NCBI GenBank assembly: GCA_024114885.1
Contig: CP099422.1
Location: 496,001 to 560,000, forward strand
From: Septoria linicola
Taxonomy: Eukaryota > Ascomycota > Dothideomycetes > Mycosphaerellales > Mycosphaerellaceae
DNA: 64,000 bases
Direction: 5' to 3'
Shown here: positions 54,197-64,000 of the stretch, in pieces
Layout: every line of letters begins with the position of its first letter
Position numbering within the stretch: the stretch's first letter is position 1
The notes under the pieces: generated by a model
What the model saw: the letters and a program-made list of their open reading frames with translations, nothing else
Databases searched by the model: none
What the model was told of the DNA's origin: nothing
Program-made: the position numbers and the translations under genes

Positions 54197-55209
54197 ATGG
54201 CGAGCAGAACACGAGCCGCAAACAAGACTTCGGCTATCGTCTTGTGCCTACTGGTGCCCACACTCTTGTTCTGTGCCTTTGTCCTGTCTGTAGTGGGTAC
54301 TGCTGGCAAGTCTTGGTCATGGAGAGTTGAGAAGGCCTTTGAAGGTAACGAGTGCATGGGTACTGTACCTCAGTTCGCTCGTGCTGTGCCACACTAACAG
54401 AAACAGGTATCAATCATCGAGGCCCTTTTCAATATTGCAACATAGCATTAAGAGCGGATGCTCCGAACATCTCATCAACCAGTACGACAACTGATGAGAG
54501 CACGGAGCCGACTCCTACAGAGACGACCGACTCAACGTCGACAGATGAGTCGAGCGAGTCCAGCACCCCATCCGTGACTGCATGCCCCAATGCAGACTCC
54601 ATTGCGCGCTGGGAGGAGATCTGCGTGCGAGCCACCAATCCAGGAGGAGCCTGTTCGGTGAAGCCAAAGCAGTACGCAACGAGCCTTGGTCGCGATAGCA
54701 CGGGCGACTCCAGTATCTTCTGTCAACAGCTGCGCATATCTGGATCACTTCTCATAGCGGGCTGCGCACTCATCGGGATCGGCATGCTGGCCTCTTTTGT
54801 GCTCGCTGGAATATCCTTGCTTCAACTTTTTGGCCGGTACAAGGCCCCCGACGACACTTCATCGCCATCGATCGGGGCAGTGTCTCTTTTTACCAGCGTC
54901 GTTAGTGGTCTCGGCTTCCTCGCAATGCTATTTGGGACGATTCTTGCTGCGAATAACCTGGTCAATCTCCAATATCCGTCTGGCGACTGGCGCACCACTG
55001 GTGACGATGCAAATATAGGCATAATTGGTCCCTGGCTGATCGGCAACTCCGTCGCTATCGCGACTGCTGGCTGGGTCATGGCAGCTGTCGGCGCGAGTCT
55101 AGTCAGTAAGGTGTGGCCAGGACCAACAGCCTACTATCAGCGTGTCGGGCAAAATAGTGTTCATGGGCAGACAGTCATCGATGCAGCAAAGCATGATCGC
55201 AGAGAATGA
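54197..55209 (+). CDS. Four-TM Sur7/claudin-like membrane protein
   Basis: Exons 54197-54344 and 54407-55209, with a 62-nt intron (GTAACG...CTAAC...AACAG); 316 aa. TM1 (IVLCLLVPTLLFCAFVLSVV) is followed by an outer loop with GINHRGPFQYCNIALRA, where claudin/Sur7 proteins have G-L/P-W/F-x-x-C, and a long Ser/Thr/Glu-rich insert. Then TM2-TM4 (LLIAGCALIGIGMLASFVLA; AVSLFTSVVSGLGFLAMLFG; WLIGNSVAIATAGWVMAAVG) and a short cytosolic tail. Probable plasma-membrane/eisosome organiser or stress-sensing protein by topology. It lies inside the giant-protein cluster, overlapping the 3' end region of giant A in a convergent way (50-bp gap). Confidence 0.7.
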
Positions 55210-55258
55210 TTAAGAGCAGCGACGCTGAGATTATTGCCAATCTTTATCATGATAGTAG

Positions 55259-58200
55259 CTATACCTTGCCCTCCATAACTGGTCTTTTCAATTGCAAAAA
55301 TCCTTCTACTGCGGTGTATGGTCCAGCCTCAAATCGTGGTTTGTTGTCCAACGAAGCAATGGGAAATGGATTCCAATGCTGAGCCTTCTCCTTTGTCGCC
55401 CCAGTAGAATCCCCTGAAGACTCCGCTGGTTTCATAGCATATGGCTGAAGCCAGTTCCAGTCCGCGGATGCGAGAGCAGGCAGTGGAATTCCGCTGAAGA
55501 CTTCCACCGGTGGAACGGCTCCGGTGGCTGGTGCTGGTGCTAGTGGCTTAGCTGCCGCCACTAGCTCCAGGACGTTTGACTCAGTGCTCAAATCACGACT
55601 TGCATCGTAGCGGCTCTGCACATCTGGCGTTGTCACGATCAGTGGTCCCATGCGGAAGAAGGCTGTCATCCTTTGCATCGCCGACTGCAAAGTCCAGGAC
55701 GGAAGCTGTAGCGTCGTGATTGGTAGGATGCCTGAGTACGCATGAATCTTTGCGAAGGGATCGATCAGAGCACCGAGTCTAGTGAACTGACTGTAGTGAT
55801 CGTTCATGGCGAGGTTGATCTCCTTGGTTGCGGCCAATGGGTCTCTCTGATCGAGCTTGTATGACCGGGAAGATACGTGATACGGATTGAGGTCGAAGTA
55901 CTGGCTCCGGTCAAGAGCTGTCGTGCTTCGATCTTTGCCAGCAGGATAGTAAGTGATCATGGTGCTAAGATCGATCTCATGACCAGGAACAGCTCTTGCA
56001 TCTCCCTTTTGCTTGAACAGGCAGACAAGGCCGTCATAAGCCCGATCACGATCGCCGACCTTGACTGTGAAGTTGTAGTTCGTGAGAGCAATCTCTGCTG
56101 GTGTGCTCGACAGTGTAGACTGGTTTTGAAAAGGCGGACTCGCAAGCTCGAGGGAGAAGCCGATGTTGGTGAGCGCCAACGGCCTGCCGATGATTGCATT
56201 AAGGTACTCTGCGTAGTGATTTGGTGCTTGCGGAAGTGCTGCAAGTGCCTTGTTGACCATAATAAAGAACGATCTCAGATACTCTGGCTTTGAGAGCTGC
56301 TGCATCAGCGCATCGAGCTGTGCATAGCCTTTAGATCGATAAACTTTCGGGTCTGACGCCTTGGCCTGACTGTCCGATGGGGGCTCAAACGGCTGCCATT
56401 CGATACTCTGTGTGGCCTTGCTTGGCCCTCCGAGTCGCACCTCGCGGTAGAATTGACCATCTGGGAGGAATATCTGCACTCCATTCTCGGCATAATTGAG
56501 CACAACAAAGCCCCAGACCGGATCGTCCCAATCCCCTGCTGGACGCCACATCTTTTGCTCAGTGTCATATAACATGAAGCTGCCGTTCAGGCGTGCGTCT
56601 TGGTTGATTGTCGGAGGATACTGCGCAAACTGACAACCTGCTGGATCTTCAATGATCACATTGTCCCGATTGACATCGCTGCCGAGGCTCTGTGGGTGGA
56701 AATATTCGCTCAGATTGGGATACAATGGCGGAATGTTGTTCGAAGGCCTTGGGTCGAGAGCGGAGATTGCTTGGCCGAATTTGTCAATGATGCTATGCCG
56801 TTAGCGGGAAACCTGCACAAAGTTTGGTACAACTTACTTGAGCTTTGTGAGGCGAAACTGCCCGTGCGTGACAGGCTTGAGAGGAGATACGCCAGAGTCG
56901 AAAGGGACAAAGTCAGAAAAGGGAGTCTTGTCCAGGTCAAAGCCCATGAGCGTTATTGCCTCGTTGTTCAGGCCAACTTCTCCTTTTTCGGCACCTTTCA
57001 ATGGCGAGGACACATTTGGCGCAAGAGGATCGCGCACGGTAGGCTTGATGTGAGTTCCGAGCAATCGGGTGACGAGATGGTCCATGAATCCTGTCATCGG
57101 CGCCGATAGAAGCTGTATCTGATCAACGTCTTCGAGGAATTTGACTGCGGGATCGCGCACAAGCTCGCCAGTATTGGGATCCAGGACAGGCCGAAGATGG
57201 TCTGGAAGATCTTCTTCACTGGTGCTCGAGAGCAGTTGTTCGATGTTGACTCTGAGCGAGAATCCTGGTTGCGGGAGGATAAGGACTCTGCCATCGATTT
57301 CGCGCTCATCTTTGATCGTACCAGCTTGATTCTTGGTTAGACTTGCCACTGACTGGTCAGGTCTGATGCCATATCTCACACGGGGATTTTCATTTGGTCG
57401 GAACGGTATAGAGACTTGATTGAAATCCCACGCGCTCCAGGGTACATGGCAATACCGAGCTTCCCATTCTAGGAATAGCGGGAACCATGCTTGTGTATTG
57501 TTCCAGGCATCTCGGCCGTCGTGATAGTGTGGCGGCGACAGAACCTTCGGCTGTCCTCGCACGAACGACGCAGCTTCTGGTACATCGTTTGGCCGCAAAT
57601 TGAAAAACTCACGAACCAAAGCCAGAGCAGCACTCCTCAGCGTCTGACTTGCGCCCGAGAAACAGGATGAAATTGTAGTATCGATCACGTCTCTCAAAGT
57701 GCCCCAGCCTGATGGTAGTTGTCCAGGGAGCTCTGGGATTTGTACTTGTGACGACAAGCGCGTGGGCAGGGGAAGTAGCCAGTCCGCTGGCCAAGGATTG
57801 GCGAGTCCGGGCACGAGAATGCTCGGATCACGTTGAGTGTAGAACCTCTTGCGACTATTCTGCTCTACGATGAAAGCAGGCATAGTTGTGTCAGTTCCTG
57901 GTTTCGAGAATGGCTGCAAAAGAGAGGGAAGGACTGTAGTAAGACTGTCGACGCGCTCTCTTATAGCTTTGACAAGTTTGATCTGAGAGCTCACCGAGTC
58001 TGTGGTCGCACGTAAGTCTTGCCACGGCTTGGAACTGACGTATTTCCACCAGAGCGCGAATAGATTCCACTGCTCGCTCTTCAGCTCACGCTTTGTAGCA
58101 TCGATGATCGTTTGAAAGTTATTGAGCTTCTGTAAGTCCTGTTTCTGCGATAAGGTGGGCTGGAACAACTTCTGAGTGCGGCTATCCACGACGGTAGAAG

Positions 58201-59545
58201 ACTGTTCTCTGGGCACGGCAGCGGAAAAGCTCCAGAACGAGCCGCTGTCCTGGCAAGGCTCAAAATTCTTGGCACTGAGCATGTCATGCGCTTCTTGCTG
58301 GGAGTCTATGTCATCCTCTTGCTTCAAAAGAAGGGTCTCAAGATGCAGGATATCTGCTTGTGTCTCATCCAAGTGCGTATCCCGGCTACCTCCTTGCTTC
58401 AAGGAGTCGTTGTACGCTCGAACGTACGATAGCACACTGTCCAGCGGCGTTGTTCCGATTGTCACGGGATGGCTTTTAGCATTCGCGAACTTCTTCGCTG
58501 CATCAGCAGATGGCTGAACGAGAGTTGCATCTTGGGCGCTGTAATTGATTGTGTACATCGAGCCATGACATAAGACCCGACCACTTGATGGTCTGTTTAG
58601 GAACTCGTCACTTCTAGCAGTGGGCATTGTCAAGAAGCTTCGTGCGAGCAGATCCGCCATGGAAAGCGCTCCAGGATTGGTAAGGAAATCTTGAGCCTCT
58701 TCGCCGTGCCATCCGAGCACAGTATAGCTGGCGGTCGCTTTCGTGAGGTAGGATTTGCCAGTGCCCGAGTTATACTCGAAATTGTCCAGAATACTGAAGA
58801 CGTTGGAGCAGTGTGGAGCATAGTCTGCAAATAACGGATTGGCGGTGTTTAAGGCGCCCAATGGGACGAACTTCTCTGCGTTCGGAGCCGCTTCTTTCCA
58901 AGAGCCAGGCGTCAAGAGTGTCTTCTGGCCAATGTAAACCTCGGCCTGGCCATCGATCGAGCCAAGATCACCTTTGAGATAAGGTGCACAATCGACCTCA
59001 GCATCGACGTTTTTGTCAAATTCCTGGACATTACGGACACGATTGGACTCCACGATCCAAGCAGTGATTTCTTTCATTCGCCCATCACGAACTACATTAG
59101 CTGGTTCCTCACCAGGATGTAGTCTTCGTAACACAAGCCAGCGATCCGGGGCAGTCTTGAACTCGGGTACAGAATCAGTCTTTGCGGCAGTTCCAGCACG
59201 ATAGCATCGTGGTAACATCCAGTGCAGGTATACACCCTGTCGTTTCTTCTTGGGGCTGCCAGTGCCAAGGTCGGTCATGCGCGGATTGATGGTCGCTGGA
59301 CTTGCGTGAGAGATGTCATGATATGGGAGGACATCATTCTGAATGAGACCAGCATCGAGTCGCAGGAATGTGTAGTTTGGCTGCGATAGTGGTGCTAGAC
59401 TGGCGTTGTTCGGGAAACCTTTGCTGGAAGTGCTGTCAACACATGTCTGACGCCCGCATCCATCGCAGGTTGCGTACCTTGAGAACTGATTCAACACAAA
59501 TGCGTCCAATTTCACGGGCACATACACCACAGGCTTGTCCGCCAT
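55259..59545 (-). CDS. Giant protein A of unknown function, ~1413 aa
   Basis: Exons 59545-56838 and 56792-55259, with a 45-nt GTAAGT...CATAG intron; phase fits and joins FRLTKLN to IIDKFGQAISALDPR. No signal peptide, starts MADKPVVYVPVKLDAFVLNQ. A zinc-like CDGCGRQTC near residues 28-36. Then GVYLHWMLPRCYRAG, PDRWLVLRR, ALNTANPLFADYAPHCSNVF with SYTVLGWHGEE; a coiled-coil-like middle (residues ~380-540, LHLETLLLKQEDDIDSQQEA); ARYCHVPWSAWDFNQVSIPF; and a second half with SNNIPPLYPNLSEYFHPQSL and PVWGFVVLNYAENGVQIFLP. The G-V-Y-L-H-W and P-x-R-W-L-V blocks are ones I associate with large uncharacterised bacterial proteins; unverified. Function unknown; perhaps a structural or enzyme-scaffold protein. 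Its start is divergent from the MBL gene. Confidence 0.78.
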
Positions 59546-60179
59546 TTCTGTCCTGAACTTCGTCTAACTTAGAGCCAGTGGCCAGACATGACCTGTAGTC
59601 GTCGCGCTGATGGGTGGGCATGTTTCGTCCTCGCCATACCTGGCGCGGCACCTGCCGACTGTGATCGAACATGCTGTGTTGATAGCTCTATCCAATGGCG
59701 CCGTGGAGATGTCGTGGCAGTGGACTAGCGATGCAAGAATCGAGGCTTTCGCGAGCTCCGAGATGCAGACACGCGAGAGGCGTTGTTTTGGCTGGCTGCA
59801 AAGGCCACAGCCAAGAACGCCCTCCACGTGTCCCAGTTTGTGTTTCATCGTGGTCGTGTGTGGGAGCTGATTACGACAGGCCACAGACCATTGTCTCCCA
59901 CAGTGGGCGTCGCTCAGACTTCGTGGCGCCTTCACTGCTGCACCTCACAGCTACCATAACATGGTCGAGCTGTCTCAGCTGAGACGCCACATATAGCAGT
60001 CCTGCAGCGTGGCGGTCAGCTTGCGAGCTGAGCAAGGAAGACGCGCCCAGGGTCACAGCGAGCGCTCCCTGAAGGCACGAGATGCGCGATGGTGAACATG
60101 ATATCACCATCAGCGACGACATTGCTCTGTCCGCCGATGGTGACCGCCGACCAATTACTCCGCGATTTTGCAGCCCATC
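59546..60179. promoter_or_regulatory. Divergent promoter of giant A and the MBL gene
   Basis: 634 bp between start codons pointing away from each other. No ORF or repeat is supported here. The head-to-head arrangement suggests the two are expressed together. Confidence 0.4.
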
Positions 60180-63100
60180 ATGGCCGACACAGGCACCAAA
60201 GACGGCGTTACCAACGATGATAGCAATATTAAGAACGACAAAGATGCCAAGTCCCAGTTCCCAAAAGCCCGCACACGAACAGACATCGAGAAGTTAGCCA
60301 AACTGACCAATGCAGAAATTTATGCACCAAAAAGTGGTCTCAACCTCTCGATAGATGTTTACCACATCAATGTCGAGGTACGGAGCCTTGCGAGTGCCTC
60401 GCCAGTCTACTGATCGCGGCTTAGGGCAAAGGTGATGCAGCGGTGCATCTTTTGATCCATCAGGATAGAGCCTTCACGAAGCCATTCGTATTGAGGGCTG
60501 TCCTGATCGACGGTGGACTCTCCACTGGCGCTGAGAGGATCAAAGCTGTACTCAAGAAGATCGGTCCCCTATACGACTTCGATGCGCAGCAAGGCGGTCG
60601 CACTTCAGATGCAGATCAGCTGCTGTGGCCCCCTTTCGACAGCATCGTGATCACGCATTGGGACGAAGACCACTACGCTGGTGTCGTGCAATTGCTCCAT
60701 GATGACCTCTCTCAACAGTATACACAGCGCAGTCATCAAGATCTTCCAATACTGAAGCCGAAAGCCACAGAGGCTGACAAGAAGGCCTACGAGGCACTGA
60801 AGACGGACTACGACAAGAAGCTTGCGTTCTTCACGACCACTTATTTGTCACCATACATGAAATATGCATCGCCGCCCAAGCCAGCCCCGCCGAGCCAGGC
60901 CACCAAAGATACAACCGCTGTTAATAAGCCAAGCGATGCCAACACAACTTCTTCTGATGGTGCGGTGACTAAAAACTACTTCGCAAACTGTACGCGTGGC
61001 TGACGAGCTTTGAATGATGCAGTTGCCAATGTACAAGTCATACTTCGTGCCGAAAGAGCCCTGACAGTGCTGTTCTGCCCATACTTTGGGTCCAATACCT
61101 CCGTTGCTGTATGCGATCCCGAGATCAGTATCACGGCGCAGCTAAAAATTATTAGAACAGCTGGAACAAACAATATCCATCCGCGTTCTTTGCAAGCACA
61201 AGGGTAACCAACTCCGCTGGGTTCAATGCAGGTGTGAGCTGCGGCGGCGACGTCTGTGGGCTGAAGTTGAAACTATGGCCATTCTACTCCGGCGGGACAG
61301 ATACAAGGAATAGTGATGGCCCCAACATGTCCTCCCGTTTTCTCGATTTCAACGCGCAGGAACGAGGTGCTGGCCTTGGCCCATACGACGAAAGTACCTG
61401 GGCGCGAAAGCTTTGCAGAATTCGAGCTGGTAATCGTTACCTACTGGGTACGAATCTCTTTACTCACTGGCATGTGGACATGACCGAATGTTACTCTATC
61501 AAGAACCCACTCCAGCTAGCCTTAGCACATGCGACACCTGCAAGCTACACGGTCACCGATCCCGCCGACCCGACACTCAACAGCATCAAGGCAGGCGTCG
61601 TCAATGGCCTTGTCAAGCATGCGCCAGATGAAGCACAACCAATGTTGTTGATCGTGGGTGCCAACGGCGACTGGTGCGGTCAATCTGTTACAGCAGTATC
61701 GGCGAAGGCGCTAGACAACGAATACAGAGATGAGGAGCCAGCTGCTGAGCAGGAGCCAGGTATAACAGCTACGGACAGATATTCAAACGGATCGGATCCT
61801 GTGCCAGTGAAGGACACTGTCAGCGATGAGCCGCAGCCTTCCACGGAGACCGAAGGGCAGCAAGTTGACTCACAAGTCAAACAATTGTCGAATAAGTCGA
61901 GGCTTGTGCCTGCGACGTCTATGAGTCAGTCCCGATGCCCTTTTCGTGCTCGCCATCGCTAGAGGCTGATTTCAATCTAGATCTGCCAAAGTTTCGTATC
62001 AAAGTCGTTGATAAAGAGATTGCACTCAGCGGTAGCGAGCTGACAAACGCTGCTTCGGTCTGTATTCAACGCACCAAGGATTGACGATCTTAATGCTGAC
62101 AGGTCGCAGATCATCACCATGGCGGTATGGACTGATGGCCATATGTCACACTACTCCGCCGGAGACGCTCAGGTAATTTTTCATCGCATCCTTTTGACTG
62201 TAGATGGAACTGATGCAGATCAAGTGGGATATCGAAAACCACATCGTAGATTGGATCCACTCAGGAGGGAACCCTTTCCAGTGCATTCGTGCGGTGAAAC
62301 TCTCACATCATGGCTGTAAGACTTCCATGGGCTGCCATAAGACCTGCAATGCTGATTCATTGTAGCCGGCTACTCTACACCATTGGATCTTATCCGGAAG
62401 TTCAGACCCCGAAGTATCATCGCTTCGGCGTCAGGACACAACTTTGGTCATCCGGTGTATGAATTATTGATATATCTCAACAGATGGTTTCGTACCACAA
62501 ACCGGATAGTGCCGAAAGGCAACTCTCCAGGAAAGTGAGTGATCATGGCGCAACATAAACTAGATAGAATTCTAACATGCGCGACAGATTATTTCATAGT
62601 CTAATTTATCCGTATTATCTGCCGAGAATCGATACCGAAACAAGCTCCCCCAAGGAAGACACATCAGAGGACATGGAACTTGAGGCAAACGACACTTCTG
62701 GTGTAAACGGTACTACCAAGCCGATGGAGATTGTGGCAACTTCGGACGATCCTGTGGCTAAACCAAAAAAGCCAATAATCATTCGGAAGAGAGTTAAGCT
62801 TGCGTATGCTGGGTTTGAGAAGAATTACTGGAGTTCGATGCTGTCCTCAGAATCCCCAATTGTCAAGGCTGAGTCCGCACGTGACAAGTGGGTAAAAAGC
62901 CTCAAGAGACTCGAGGGTCGCCTGCCTCCAGGTGAGCGATGCTTAGAGCTTTATAAGACTTATCGTGGGCAGCTTGTGCTTCAACAGGCCAAGAAGGTGT
63001 ATCTAGACATCGATGTCCAGACCGCTTTGCAGAACTTCACTTTAGCTGTTGTGGAGAATGGCATGCCTTTGATCGCCGATTGGGATCCGAGGAGCAGCGA

Positions 63101-64000
63101 CAGCGTCGCGACCATGAATGCTGCTCTGGGTACACTGCTGCCAGCGGATGACAAAGTACAATATTACAAAGTTCACTGCCGATCATGGAGTCAAACTAGG
63201 CGCTCACAAGATCTGGATCAGCGTCTCGATGGTTACACTGACCTCCTTTATGAGAAGAGTGTACCTGTTCCACCGGGCGATAAGACGGCCGGGAATCGAG
63301 CTTCGGGTGGCAAACGGGCCCTGACAGCCGCAACGAAAGAGGATAAACTTGAAGTGGAAAGAGCGAAGCGACAGCGTGCTTTGGAAGATGCAGTAAACAA
63401 GGCCGGTGGCACGGAATATATGAGAGACGGTGGTGCCTACTACAAGCGCAAGGTCGATGAGATTGATGCACAGTTGGCAGAAATTCGCAACCCGTCCGTG
63501 GGAGGGAAGAAGAAGAAACAAACAAAGAATGATGTCTTCGTAAAGAGTTCGTATCGTGCGCTCGTTCGTGCTGCTTCGACCATAGCTGACCTTGCGCAGA
63601 GATCTTGACGCCCGCTGCACAGAACTTCAAGACACTGGCACAGATGCCCGAGGTTGCTAGACTCGGTAGCGGGGATGTGAACGGATCCGCAGCAGACCTT
63701 CATGTCGAAAGTCTGGCTACGACCGATTCGATACCTGTTCCCGTTGGACCCCAAGTACCTCAGCCTGAGACCGAGGCTCCGAAGCTGTACAATCTGGTTC
63801 CGTCGACGCTTGTCGAAGACAGCCCGCTGCGCCTTGACGACAGCGTGGTGGCGATCTCAGGCGCGGTCAGTGAATATGAGAAGTTCCTGTATTGGTTGTC
63901 AGTACCGATGTTCGTGGTCGATGGAGAAGGTCACGCAGATACAGATGACGCCTTCCGACGACATCTCGTCAACGCCATGAGTGTCGACCAAGATTCGTCA
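60180..64000 (+). CDS. Large metallo-beta-lactamase-fold hydrolase (3' end outside window)
   Basis: Multi-exon, starts MADTGTKDGVTNDDSNIKND at 60180. Introns I can place: 60378-60424, one near 60980-61020, 61109-61155, one or two around 61880-62110, 62173-62218, 62316-62365, 62535-62587 and 63556-63599; the middle ones are approximate. Metal site: THWDEDHYAGV (H-x-D-x-D-H type, 60655-60690), later YSAGDAQ and, spliced across 62316-62365, VKLSHHGSGYSTPLDLIRKF. This trio is the classic MBL order seen in ComEC/RNase-Z-like hydrolases. Between the first and later blocks are a long insert (KLWPFYSGG, a Glu/Thr-rich stretch) and a C-terminal extension with basic KKKKQTKN. No TM segments, so not a ComEC channel. 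The frame is open at the window end. Confidence 0.72.

Noticed and set aside
54197..55209. Four-TM gene as a classic part of the giant-protein module
   Set aside because: Only position links it; Sur7-like proteins are common, so I list it as a neighbour and not as proven component.
1..64000. CRISPR arrays, tRNA, rRNA, IS elements, bacterial operon
   Set aside because: No spacers-repeats, cloverleaf TpsiC boxes or transposase ORFs seen; the DNA is intron-containing eukaryotic. A covariance search could still find a small ncRNA.

Overview
The window is nuclear DNA of a filamentous ascomycete (Pezizomycotina). Evidence: genes broken by 45-90 nt introns of GTRNGT...CTRAY...YAG type, and recognisable fungal proteins (Gyp7, gamma-tubulin complex subunit, End3, Apc15, UvsD/Rad26, SGNH hydrolase, small cysteine-containing secreted proteins, NB-ARC and NACHT STAND proteins). 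A Dothideomycete is my guess, not proven. There are no operons, no CRISPR and no tRNA or rRNA that I could see.

Layout. 1-2000: gene-poor, with five dispersed copies of a ~60-bp repeat. 2.3-21.5 kb: housekeeping and cell-surface genes: a secreted protein with an internal TGA, Gyp7, a ferric/cupric reductase-like gene divergent from a BIM1/X325-like copper protein, a GCP6-like gene, three PAN/Apple-like surface-protein genes (two are a tandem duplication, one of them broken) and End3. 22-34 kb is accessory: an HSP70-like ATPase, a truncated glycosyltransferase, a head-to-head NLR/PNP pair sharing an amyloid-like motif, a membrane PAN protein, an SGNH hydrolase and a broken NADAR gene. 35-49 kb mixes conserved genes (Apc15, 3-hydroxyisobutyrate dehydrogenase, UvsD/Rad26) with small secreted proteins and a decayed NACHT-type NLR that has a second amyloid-like motif. 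49.8-64 kb holds two giant proteins of no named family (~1285 and ~1413 aa), a four-TM protein and a divergent multi-exon metallo-beta-lactamase-fold gene running off the end.

Most interesting: (1) the NLR and PNP genes at 24998-28531, transcribed away from each other, carry the same ungapped G-x-G-T-Q...GGS-x-N-x-Q-Y motif, at the N-terminus of the sensor and just after the PNP domain of the effector. This is the arrangement expected of amyloid-templated NLR signalling, here with a purine-nucleoside-phosphorylase-fold effector; the sensor has one nonsense codon. (2) The 49.8-64 kb cluster looks like a transferred or at least non-canonical module. (3) The reductase/BIM1-like divergent pair suggests a copper-uptake unit.

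Several genes carry single-base lesions (frameshifts at 9190, 33044, ~40530 and ~41125; stops at 2910, 17303, 26480 and 39830). Some may be assembly errors, especially the homopolymer one; others look like real decay. Splice sites were placed by eye from consensus signals and reading phase.
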